Assembly: GCF_000429605.1 (NCBI RefSeq)
Contig: NZ_KE386925.1
Span: 1 to 64,000 of the forward strand
DNA: 64,000 bases
Source of the DNA: Azonexus hydrophilus DSM 23864
GTDB taxonomy: Bacteria > Pseudomonadota > Gammaproteobacteria > Burkholderiales > Rhodocyclaceae
Reading direction: 5' to 3'
A program made the translations under genes and the position numbers. Shown here one piece after another: positions 8,049 through 15,190 of the stretch (within the stretch, counting starts at the first letter, position 1; each line of letters starts with the position of its first letter). The notes under the pieces were generated by a model. That model did no database searches and was not told where the DNA came from. It saw nothing but the letters and a program-made list of their open reading frames with translations.

Positions 8049-9496
8049 CGTATCGCCCACATGCCGAGTTTGCCGGTACTCGCCGCCAGTTGCAGGCGGG
8101 CGCTGAGCCAGCCGGAAAGCGCCTCGATCCGGCGCTGCTCGGCATTGGCCACGGCACTCTGGGCGCTCAGCAGTTCGAGGATGTTGCCGACGCCGGCGCG
8201 AAATCGTCCTTCGGCGACTTCATAGGAACGACGCGCGCTGTCGAGCAGGGTCTGGGCGGCTTCGATATGGGCCTTCCGGGTATTGAGTGCCTGGTAGCTT
8301 TTCCAGACGTCGAGCATGACCTGTTGCTCCATCTTTTCCAGCTCGGCCTGCAGTTGTTCAACCTGACTGTTGGCGGCACGAACCTTGTAGCCGCGCCCAA
8401 AGCCCTCGAATAGCGGAATGCTCAACTGCATGCCGACGACGTTGTCGCGAAAGACTGCACCGGTGGCTGGATAGCCGGAAATGGGAATGTGCTTGTCCTG
8501 CCGGCGTTCGCTGGCCTCGGCAGAAAATCCGAGCACCGGCCTGCCTTCGGCACGAACGGCCCGAACCCGGGCCCGGGCGGCGTTCAGTTCGGCGCGGGCG
8601 GCTTGCAGCGCGGGGTGATGGCTGCCGGCTTCCTCGAACAGGTCGTCGATACTGGTGCCGATGCCGGTTTCGGGCAGTTTCTGGGTCCTTTCCGGCAGGA
8701 GCAGGCGGGTCTTCGGGGACAGACCAATGGCCGTGGCCAGGCTGCCGGTGGCATTCTCCAGTTCGCCCTGAGCGCTGACCCGTTTGAGCCGGGCATCCGA
8801 CAGGGCGACGGCAGCTTGCAGTTTGTCGGTCAGCGCGCCGGCACCGGCGGCATGTTTGGCAGTCGTTGCCTCCAGGTTTTTCCGGGCGGAGTTTTCGGCT
8901 TCTTCGCTGGCACGGAGTACGGCCTGTGCGGTCTGTACATCGAAATAGCGCTGTGCCGTTTCCAGCAAGGTGCGCTGAATTGTCTGATCGTGGCTGGCGT
9001 TGGCCGCATCCAGCAAGGCCGCTGCCTGTTCCACATTCGCCCGGCGCAAGCCGGTGTCGGCAATGGTCCAGCTGAGTTTGAGACTGGCGGTGCGGGTGCG
9101 TGGCTGGGTTTTGGCGTCCAGCACATCGTAGGGTTTTTCGTAGGTATTGCTGGTCGTCTGGGCCAGATAGCCGAAGTTGGCGCTCAGGTTCGGCAGATAG
9201 GCGGATCTGGCAACCCCGAGCTGGGCTGCCTGGATTTTCGCCTGAGCCCAGGCAGCCCGGCTCTGCGGACTCTGGCACAGGGCGCGTTCGATGGCCTCGT
9301 GCAGTTGCAGGCTGCCCTTGGGTTCGTCGAATGCGCAGATGATGGGCGTGTCATCATCAAGCAGAGGCAGTGCGGAGGGTGGCAGGCGGCTTTCGGTCAG
9401 GAGCAGGTCAGGGGGATTGGCGCGGGCAAGCCCGGAGCACGCAAGCAGCAGGCAGCCAAACAGGCAGCCGATCCGCCATGCAGTTTTTCCTACCAT
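8045..9496 (-). CDS. TolC-family outer membrane channel of the double-glycine peptide exporter
   Basis: 483 residues starting at ATG 9496, which overlaps the end of the ABC transporter gene by 7 bases, so the two are translationally coupled. The first 27 residues form a signal peptide (hydrophobic run CLFGCLLLACSGLA, then RAN). Two TolC repeats follow: the first opens with LHEAIERALCQSPQSRAAWA near residue 65, the second with LFEEAGSHHPALQAARAELN near residue 290. Each is followed by long Ala/Glu/Gln-rich helices. A GVGNILELLSAQSAVANAEQ helix lies close to the C-terminus, as is usual in the family. It provides the outer-membrane duct for the adjacent C39 ABC transporter and HlyD-like adaptor. 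The family is certain. The pairing rests on gene order and overlap. Confidence 0.93.
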   Translation of the reverse strand: MVGKTAWRIGCLFGCLLLACSGLARANPPDLLLTESRLPPSALPLLDDDTPIICAFDEPKGSLQLHEAIERALCQSPQSRAAWAQAKIQAAQLGVARSAYLPNLSANFGYLAQTTSNTYEKPYDVLDAKTQPRTRTASLKLSWTIADTGLRRANVEQAAALLDAANASHDQTIQRTLLETAQRYFDVQTAQAVLRASEEAENSARKNLEATTAKHAAGAGALTDKLQAAVALSDARLKRVSAQGELENATGSLATAIGLSPKTRLLLPERTQKLPETGIGTSIDDLFEEAGSHHPALQAARAELNAARARVRAVRAEGRPVLGFSAEASERRQDKHIPISGYPATGAVFRDNVVGMQLSIPLFEGFGRGYKVRAANSQVEQLQAELEKMEQQVMLDVWKSYQALNTRKAHIEAAQTLLDSARRSYEVAEGRFRAGVGNILELLSAQSAVANAEQRRIEALSGWLSARLQLAASTGKLGMWAIR

Positions 9497-11652
9497 TGCC
9501 CACCTCGGGCGATACGCTCGAGATCGAGCTCGCTGGCCGGGATGTCGCGGATGATCCGCCCCTGGTCGAGAATGACCACCCGGTCTGCGCTGGCAATGGT
9601 TTCCGGACGATGGGCGACGATGATGCGGGTGATGTTCAGTCCCTTGATTGCGGTGTTGACCCGTTTTTCGCAGGAAATATCGAGGTGGCTGGTCGCCTCG
9701 TCGAGGAACAGGATGCTCGGCCGTTTGTACATGGCCCGCGCCAGCAGGACGCGCTGCTTCTGACCACCGGAAAGCGCGGTGCCCATGTCTCCGATCAGGG
9801 TGTTGTAACCCATCGGCATTTCCATGATCTCGTCGTGAATGGCGGCAAGCTTTGCACATTCCTCGATGCGGTCGGGCTCGGGATGATGGTCGAAGAAGCT
9901 GATGTTGTCGGCGATCGATCCGGCAAACAGGACGTCATCCTGAAGAACGGTACCGACCATCTCGCGCAGGGCGCCGATACCGACCTGATTGACGCTGCTG
10001 CCACCGATCAGGACATCGCCTTCGGTCGGAGTCCGGATGCCGAGCATGGTGCTGATCAGGGTGGATTTGCCACAGCCCGAGGGGCCGATGATGGCGATCG
10101 ATTCGCCCGGATGTACGGTCAGGTCGATGCCGTCGAGTACCCACGGTTCGCCATCGGCGTAGCGGTAGCGAAGCGCCTTCAGCTCGATGGAGGCTTCCGG
10201 CGTGCCGTGGCTTCCGGGCGTTGAAATCGATTTTTCGGCATGGCTTTCCGGGGTCGCGAAGACGATATCGGCCAGACGTTCGCCCTGCAGTTGCAGCATC
10301 TTGATTTCGACCAGCTTGTCGATCAGGGCGCTGACGCGTGAGTCGAACTGATCCTTGTAGGCGCTGAACGCCATCAGTGCGCCGACGGTAAAGTGCCCGT
10401 CAAGAATGAGCTTGGCGCCGAGCCAGATGACGAGGATGCGTTCCACACCGAACAGCAGGCCGTTGGCCAGGCGATAGAAAATCTGCAGTTTCTGGTTGCG
10501 CAGATCGGCATTGATCTGGTCGACGAGCAGGCTCAGCCAGGTCGAGCGTCTTTCCTCCTGGCGCTGAAACAGCTTGATGCTGCGAACACCGCGTACGGTT
10601 TCGAGAAAATGGCTCTGTTGCTTGGCTGCATGGATGATCTGTTCTTCGGTGGCGTTGCGCAACGGTCGGTACCAGAGCCAGCGGACTATGCCGTAGAGCA
10701 CCATGGCGCCGACCGCGATCCACGCCAGCGGCGGGCTGTAGATGAACATCACGATCAAGGTCACGATGGTCATCGCACCATCGAGAATGCCTTCGACAAA
10801 AGCGGTGGTCAGCGTTTTCTGGATGACATCGATCGAACTGAAACGGGAGACGACATCGCCCAGGTGGCGTTTCTCGAAATACTCGACCGGCAGACGCAGC
10901 AAATGGGTGAACACATTCGCCCGCCACTGGATGTTCAGGGTCGTCGACATATGCATGATGACCCACGAGCGCAGTGCCGAAATGCCCTGTTGCATCAGCA
11001 TCAGCAAACCGAATCCGATGGCCAGCGTACTCAGGAGATCCCGGTCGCCGGAGACGATGACGTTATCGATGACCCACTGGAGGAAAAACGGGCTGACCAG
11101 GGCAAAGACTTCGAGCGAGACGGCAAGCAGCAGGATCTGGCCGAGCGAGCGATAGAGGCCGGTAACGTGCCCCATCAACTGGCGCAGCCGGACCCGTTGC
11201 TTCAAGGTGACGGCCTTGAACTCGGTATTCGGCCATAGCTCCAGCGCGACGCCGGTGAACTGACCGGAAACCTCGTCGAGCTTCAGCTTGCGCACGCCAA
11301 AGGCCGGGTCGTGAATGGTCACCGTGTTGCGGTCGACCTCCTTGAGTACGACAAAGTGATTGAAGTTCCAGTGCAGGATGCAGGGCAGGCGCAGCTGCGG
11401 CAGATCTTCAAGGTCGAGCTTGATCGGGCGGGTGGCGAGGTTCAGCGACTGCGCCATCTGCATCAGGTGCCCCAGCGTGCTGCCCTTGATCGAGACCAGG
11501 AACAGGCGGCGGAGCGTGGCCAGGTCGGTGCGCAGGCCGTGATAGCCGGCAACCATGGCGATGCTGGCCAGGCCGCATTCGGTGGCCTCCGTTTGCAGGA
11601 TTTGCGGCAGCTTGCGGCGCAGGCCGAAGGATAGGTTTTCTAGAAAGGACAT
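9490..11652 (-). CDS. Peptidase-containing ABC exporter (C39 domain, bacteriocin/microcin maturation and export, CvaB/RaxB-like)
   Basis: 720 residues with all parts of a peptidase-containing ABC transporter. The C39 cysteine protease domain (about 15-140) keeps its catalytic set: Gln20, Cys26 in ECGLAS, His99 in NHFVVL and Asp115 in HDPAFG. This marks it as a maturation enzyme that cuts after a Gly-Gly leader, unlike the Cys-less C39-like domain of HlyB-type RTX transporters. A six-helix ABC membrane domain spans about 165-440. The ATPase domain has Walker A GPSGCGKST (523-531), signature LSGGQ (628-632), Walker B ILFLDEAT (647) and the switch His681. It sits 34 bases after the HlyD-like gene and overlaps the TolC-like gene. 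The evident substrate is the double-glycine peptide encoded at 13134-13349. Confidence in the biochemical role is high; the substrate is inferred. Confidence 0.96.
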   Translation of the reverse strand: MSFLENLSFGLRRKLPQILQTEATECGLASIAMVAGYHGLRTDLATLRRLFLVSIKGSTLGHLMQMAQSLNLATRPIKLDLEDLPQLRLPCILHWNFNHFVVLKEVDRNTVTIHDPAFGVRKLKLDEVSGQFTGVALELWPNTEFKAVTLKQRVRLRQLMGHVTGLYRSLGQILLLAVSLEVFALVSPFFLQWVIDNVIVSGDRDLLSTLAIGFGLLMLMQQGISALRSWVIMHMSTTLNIQWRANVFTHLLRLPVEYFEKRHLGDVVSRFSSIDVIQKTLTTAFVEGILDGAMTIVTLIVMFIYSPPLAWIAVGAMVLYGIVRWLWYRPLRNATEEQIIHAAKQQSHFLETVRGVRSIKLFQRQEERRSTWLSLLVDQINADLRNQKLQIFYRLANGLLFGVERILVIWLGAKLILDGHFTVGALMAFSAYKDQFDSRVSALIDKLVEIKMLQLQGERLADIVFATPESHAEKSISTPGSHGTPEASIELKALRYRYADGEPWVLDGIDLTVHPGESIAIIGPSGCGKSTLISTMLGIRTPTEGDVLIGGSSVNQVGIGALREMVGTVLQDDVLFAGSIADNISFFDHHPEPDRIEECAKLAAIHDEIMEMPMGYNTLIGDMGTALSGGQKQRVLLARAMYKRPSILFLDEATSHLDISCEKRVNTAIKGLNITRIIVAHRPETIASADRVVILDQGRIIRDIPASELDLERIARGGQW

Positions 11653-11686
11653 TGCTGGCCTGGGGCTAATGGTCGTTGAATACCGG

Positions 11687-12955
11687 TCAGAGTTTTCCGG
11701 TCAGGCTGAACAGGGGTTCCAGCACCCATTCATAGAGACGGCGCGTTTCCTGCAGCACATCGGCTTCCAGCAGCATGCCGGCCTGCAGCGGGTGTTCTTC
11801 GCCGTAAGCCCGGATGGTTTGCGCGGTCAGGGCCACGGTAATCAGGTACAGCGGTTCGTGGGTCTGGTTTTCAACGCCGGCAGGGAGCAGGGCGGAAATT
11901 TCGCCAGCCGGTAGTGCTGTTCTCGCGACTGAAACGACCTGGCCCTCGGCGTGGCCGAATTTCTGATATGGGTAGGCCTGGTAACGCAGACGTACCGAGG
12001 CCCCCGGCTTGACGAAACCGACGGCCCGACTTGGCGCATAGAGCTGTGCTTCGAGGCGGCTGTCGGCTGGGACCACGCTCAACAGCGGGCGCCGGGCATC
12101 GGCCATCTGGCCCAGTTCGCCTACGACCGCAGTGGCTACTCCGTCGACCGGGGCGGTAATGGCGATCATTCGGCGTCCCTCGTTCTCGCTCAATTCCTGG
12201 CTGGTGCTGGAGATGTAGCGTTCGATCTGGGCCAGCTGGTTCTGCTGCTTGAGGCGCAGTGCACCAAGATTTTCCTGGCGCATGGCCAACTCGCGACGCA
12301 GGGCAATCTGCTCGCGCTCGATGCTCTTCAGTCGTGCTTGCTGATCGAGCCATTCCTCGTGCTTTTGTTGCTGTTGCTCGCGCGAGATGTAATCCTGTTC
12401 AAGCAGGGACTGGTAACGGCGGCTGGTTTCGTCGGCCAGTCCGACACGCGCCCGTTGGCCGTCGAGCAGGCTGTCGACTTTTTCAAGTTCCGCCTGGAGG
12501 GCCTGGATCTGGCGCCGCAGCCCATCCTGTTCTTCCTGTTGCAGGCGGCTCGTCCGCTCCAGTTCCCTTTCCAGGGATTCCTGGCGCGATCCCAGTTGCT
12601 CGCTGATGCTGGCCTGTACTGATTCCAGGGTGCTGCTTTGCCGCTCGCTCGATAGCAGGAAAAGTATTTCGCCGGCACGGACGCGCTGTCCTTCGCTCAC
12701 CCGCTTTTCCTGGATGATGCCGGCTTGCGCTGCATAAACGCGTAGCAGACCGCCGTTCGGGACCAGGTGTCCGCTTACGCTGCTGCGCTTGGTATAGCTG
12801 CCAAAGGTGAATAACAGCACGATCGACAGGGCGCAGATTGCCGCGACGATGCTCAGTATCCGGTAACTGAGAGGGCGGATGAGCAGGATGTCGCCGAAGG
12901 ATTTCGGCTTCTGGGCCTCAAGGGCCGCTTGTCTGAATAGGGGCTGCGAGGCCAT
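11687..12955 (-). CDS. HlyD-family periplasmic adaptor (membrane fusion protein) of the peptide exporter
   Basis: 422 residues from ATG 12955. A cytoplasmic N-terminus (LFRQAALEAQKPKSFGDILL) precedes one transmembrane helix at about 33-52 (YRILSIVAAICALSIVLLF). A split lipoyl/barrel-sandwich domain follows (SVSGHLVPNGGLLRVYAAQA ... VDGVATAVVGELGQMADAR). In between is a long coiled coil rich in Gln, Glu, Arg and Leu (about 108-265). The C-terminal beta-barrel (VRLRYQAYPYQKFGHAEG) carries the Y-P-Y-xx-FG signature seen in adaptors of bacteriocin exporters such as CvaA and RaxA. It bridges the C39 ABC exporter and the TolC-like channel. It lies 178 bases after the peptide precursor gene, with a hairpin in between, and 34 bases before the ABC gene. 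Confidence 0.94.
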   Translation of the reverse strand: MASQPLFRQAALEAQKPKSFGDILLIRPLSYRILSIVAAICALSIVLLFTFGSYTKRSSVSGHLVPNGGLLRVYAAQAGIIQEKRVSEGQRVRAGEILFLLSSERQSSTLESVQASISEQLGSRQESLERELERTSRLQQEEQDGLRRQIQALQAELEKVDSLLDGQRARVGLADETSRRYQSLLEQDYISREQQQQKHEEWLDQQARLKSIEREQIALRRELAMRQENLGALRLKQQNQLAQIERYISSTSQELSENEGRRMIAITAPVDGVATAVVGELGQMADARRPLLSVVPADSRLEAQLYAPSRAVGFVKPGASVRLRYQAYPYQKFGHAEGQVVSVARTALPAGEISALLPAGVENQTHEPLYLITVALTAQTIRAYGEEHPLQAGMLLEADVLQETRRLYEWVLEPLFSLTGKL

Positions 12956-13082
12956 GCTGCAACTTCTGCTTTGAGGGAAAGACTGCCCTGTTTGATGAGG
13001 GCCGGCCTGCGCGAGGGGCGCGTGGGGGAAACTGAACCCGGTTTTGATCAGCCCAGGTCTGGCGGATCAGAAACGCGGGCTG

Positions 13083-13121
13083 ACGGGGCGGGAGGAGGTC
13101 GTGTTCAGGGGCCCGCCCCGT
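13083..13121. repeat. Hairpin between the peptide precursor and its export genes
   Basis: Inverted repeat with perfect 10-base arms (ACGGGGCGGG and CCCGCCCCGT) and a 19-base loop, 12 bases after the precursor stop. On the minus-strand transcript it is not followed by a U tract, so it may act as a leaky terminator or as a 3' stabiliser of the short precursor mRNA. On the plus strand the second arm is followed by TTTT. Confidence 0.6.
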
Positions 13122-13133
13122 TTTCCTGGCGTC

Positions 13134-13349
13134 TTAGCGGCAGGAATTACCCAGCAGACCGCCGAGCAGACCGCCCAGCAGGCCGGTCACGGTGCCAACC
13201 AGACCCTGAACCAGGCCGACAACCGGGGTCAGCAGGCCGCCAACCAGGCCGAGAACCGGGTTCAGAACGCCACCAAGCAGGCCACCCAGATCCAGGATGC
13301 CGCCGGAAACTGCTTCGATTTCGGTCTTGCTAAGCTCTTGAATTGCCAT
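13134..13349 (-). CDS. Double-glycine leader peptide precursor, Gly/Leu/Val-rich (putative microcin-like or other secreted peptide)
   Basis: 71 residues, ATG at 13349 with a strong ribosome binding site (AAAGGAG, 7 bases before). Residues 1-17 are a textbook double-glycine leader ending ELSKTEIEAVSGG, with the Leu, Ile and Val positions that C39 proteases read, so cleavage is expected after Gly17. The predicted 54-residue product begins ILDLGG and is almost only Gly, Leu and Val with a few Pro, Thr, Gln and Asn. It shows several GLLGG/GLVGG units and glycine-zipper spacing, and ends in NSCR with one Cys. It has no net charge to speak of and should be membrane-seeking. It is the first gene of an apparent operon with HlyD-like, C39 ABC and TolC-like genes. 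No family is recognised and no immunity gene is evident. Antibacterial, signalling or surface-coat roles all remain possible. Confidence 0.85.
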   Translation of the reverse strand: MAIQELSKTEIEAVSGGILDLGGLLGGVLNPVLGLVGGLLTPVVGLVQGLVGTVTGLLGGLLGGLLGNSCR

Positions 13350-13468
13350 GTTGCTACTCCTTTAACGATTGAAAATGCCAAGTTGATGGCGGGTATTGCC
13401 CCGGGATGGGGTAATTCTTGGCGCATTTCTGCAATCACTGTCGCTTTATTTACTAAAACGCGCAGAAC

Positions 13469-13483
13469 GCGAATCGAGTGCCA
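13469..13483 (-). promoter_or_regulatory. Weak sigma-54-like promoter pattern for the peptide operon
   Basis: On the minus strand the sequence TGGCACTCGATTCGC matches the -24 half (TGGCAC) exactly and has the required GG-N10-GC spacing, but the -12 half is TCGC rather than TTGC. It overlaps a sigma-70-like -10 element. Treat it as a possibility only. Confidence 0.25.
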
Positions 13484-13510
13484 TGATAATCAAATAAAAT
13501 GAAAAAGCAA
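13483..13510 (-). promoter_or_regulatory. Candidate sigma-70 promoter of the peptide/export operon
   Basis: Minus strand: TTGCTT (13505-13510), a 16-base AT-rich spacer, then TATCAT (13483-13488), 5 of 6 matches to the -10 consensus. It would give a leader of about 125 bases before the precursor ATG. The spacer and flanks are the most AT-rich DNA nearby. Confidence 0.45.
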
Positions 13511-13623
13511 CACTCTTTTTGTTGTCTTTGCGCGTGGTGCTTGCGAAGAAAATGATGTCTCTGACAAGGCTTGCTCATCCCTGGCGAATATCGGTGGCGG
13601 GCCCGACGGGCGCTGAAAATCCC

Positions 13624-13652
13624 TTGTCTGTATTCCATCGGCTTACTACACT
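13624..13652 (+). promoter_or_regulatory. Candidate sigma-70 promoter of the O-antigen ligase-like gene
   Basis: TTGTCT (13624-13629), a 17-base spacer and TACACT (13647-13652). Transcription would start near 13659, supporting the ATG at 13681 rather than upstream in-frame starts. Confidence 0.45.
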
Positions 13653-13680
13653 AGCTGCCTTTCCCATTGCCCTGCCGCCG

Positions 13681-15141
13681 ATGCCTGAATCTCCTGCCGT
13701 GTCTTACCGTTCCTCCGATTCCGTCCGCGATCAATGGGTTTTTTACGGGCTGCTTGGCCTGTTGTGCTGGATTCCCTTGCCGCTGGGCAGTAACCGGACT
13801 TTTGCTGCCGGTATCGTGATTGTCTGGGCGGTGCTCTTGCTGGGCGGTGCCTTGTTTGCCTGGCGCAATCATGCGGCGGCGATGGCCGAGCGTTTGCGGC
13901 CCTTGCGCTGGCCGATCGTGCTGCTGGGCCTGTTCGTGCTGATTCCTTGGATACAGATTTTTCCGTGGCCGGCCGGGGTGATCGGTGCGCTGTCGCCGGA
14001 GGCGCTGGCGGTCTGGGACGGCGTCGGGCCGCCGCGGTTCACGCTGGATCCCTACCAGACGCAGTTCTTCGCGGCGCTGTCCTTTGCCTACTGGGCGGTT
14101 TTCGTGGTGGCCCTGCTGACGATACGCAGCCATCGTCGCCTTGACCTGCTGGCGCTGGTCATTGTCGGCAGCGGTGTGTTCCAGGCAATCATCGGTGCGC
14201 TGCTGTTTTCGTTCGGTGCCAAGTACACGCTGTTTTTCTCGGATCTGATCCACGATCGGGTCAAGGGCTTGTTCGTCTATCACAACCACATGGCGGGTTA
14301 CATGGAGTTATGCCTGTCGGTAGGCATCGGTCTGATGCTGGCCCGCCTGGGCGATGACAGCAGCGGCAGCCGCCACTGGCGCAGCCGCATGCGTGGGGCC
14401 ATCGATTTCATGCTCAGCCCGAAGATGCTGTTGCGCCTGATGCTGGTGATCATGGTCATTGCCCTGGTGCTGACGCGGTCGCGGATGGGCAACGGCGGTT
14501 TCTTTGCCGCGCTGATCGTGGTTGGCCTCTTGTATATCGTGTTGTCGCGCAAGACGGCGCCGAAGGCGGTGGCGCTGATCGCCAGCCTGATCATCATCGA
14601 CGTGGTGGTGATCGGCACCTGGGTGGGTCTGGAGAAGGTGGTCAGCCGGGTTCAGGAAACTTCGATGACCATTGAGGGCGAGGGGCGCGAGGAATCGGTC
14701 GAATTGCGCCTGGACGCGGCCCGGCATGCGATGGACATGGTGCAGGATTTCCCGGTGCTGGGCACCGGGGCGGGGAGTTTCTACGGGACTTACCTGCGCT
14801 ACCGGACGCCGCGTGAGGGGTATTTCGATCATGCGCACAACGATTACGTCGAGATTGCCGCCGATTTCGGCCTGCCGGGGCTGGGCCTGCTCGGGGCTTT
14901 CGTTGCGCTGACGCTGGCCGCCGGGGTGCGGGTGCTGGTCAAGCGCCGATCCAGTCTGCCGCGCGGCATCGCCTTCGGTTCCCTGATGGCGATGGTGGCA
15001 CTGATCATTCATAGCTGGGTCGATTTCAACCTGCAGATTCCGGCCAATGCGCTGACCCTGGTGGTGATCATGGCCATGGCCTGGTGCGCCGGTGCGCTGC
15101 CGTCAGGCGGCGGGCAAGGGCGGCGACGCCCGAGCGAATGA
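13681..15141 (+). CDS. O-antigen ligase family membrane protein (Wzy_C/WaaL-like)
   Basis: 486 residues from ATG 13681. About twelve hydrophobic segments (FYGLLGLLCWIPLPLG, PIVLLGLFVLIPWIQIFPWP and so on) mark an inner-membrane polytopic protein. The Wzy_C family region is seen in GLFVYHNHMAGYMELCLSVG (about residues 195-215), in LVLTRSRMGNGGFFAAL, and in the periplasmic loop motif YFDHAHNDYVEIAADFG, where the His of H-x-H-N-D-Y is typical of O-antigen ligases, polymerases and protein O-glycosyltransferases. The exact reaction cannot be told: joining O-antigen or exopolysaccharide to an acceptor, or glycosylating pilin. It is a stand-alone gene divergent from the peptide-export operon and 49 bases before the dipeptidase gene. 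Upstream in-frame starts (13519 on) are disfavoured because a plausible promoter lies at 13624-13652. Confidence 0.87.
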   Translation: MPESPAVSYRSSDSVRDQWVFYGLLGLLCWIPLPLGSNRTFAAGIVIVWAVLLLGGALFAWRNHAAAMAERLRPLRWPIVLLGLFVLIPWIQIFPWPAGVIGALSPEALAVWDGVGPPRFTLDPYQTQFFAALSFAYWAVFVVALLTIRSHRRLDLLALVIVGSGVFQAIIGALLFSFGAKYTLFFSDLIHDRVKGLFVYHNHMAGYMELCLSVGIGLMLARLGDDSSGSRHWRSRMRGAIDFMLSPKMLLRLMLVIMVIALVLTRSRMGNGGFFAALIVVGLLYIVLSRKTAPKAVALIASLIIIDVVVIGTWVGLEKVVSRVQETSMTIEGEGREESVELRLDAARHAMDMVQDFPVLGTGAGSFYGTYLRYRTPREGYFDHAHNDYVEIAADFGLPGLGLLGAFVALTLAAGVRVLVKRRSSLPRGIAFGSLMAMVALIIHSWVDFNLQIPANALTLVVIMAMAWCAGALPSGGGQGRRRPSE

Positions 15142-15190
15142 CGTCGGCGCAGGCTTTCGGTAAGCTGCCGCCTTTTCTGCCGGATAGACC

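Larger units (their letters stand above)
13350..13680. other. Divergent intergenic region between the peptide operon and the O-antigen ligase-like gene
   Basis: 331 bases without a supportable gene. Elements seen are a minus-strand sigma-70-like promoter (13483-13510) overlapping a GG-N10-GC sigma-54-like pattern (13469-13483) for the peptide operon, and a plus-strand sigma-70-like promoter (13624-13652) for the ligase-like gene. A small GC hairpin (CCCC and GGGG arms around 13399-13411) lies in the predicted 5' leader of the precursor mRNA. Confidence 0.6.

Noticed and set aside
8038..8053. Short palindrome ACGCTTAGCGT at the convergent ends of the cyclase and TolC-like genes
   Set aside because: It is only five bases per arm and spans the two stop codons; likely chance in coding DNA.
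8045..9859. 604-residue extension of the TolC-like gene beyond 9496
   Set aside because: The first 121 residues of the longer frame are an out-of-frame reading of the ABC ATPase domain; the signal peptide starts at 9496.
13044..13502. Plus-strand frame rich in Gln, Ala and Asn opposite the peptide precursor
   Set aside because: It looks like a LEA-type or helical repeat protein, but this is the complement of the Gly/Leu repeat. It lacks a ribosome binding site, and the minus strand has a strong one plus an exporter operon.
13519..13680. 54-residue N-terminal extension of the O-antigen ligase-like protein
   Set aside because: No ribosome binding site at 13519, and a plausible promoter lies inside the extension, so translation from 13681 is preferred.
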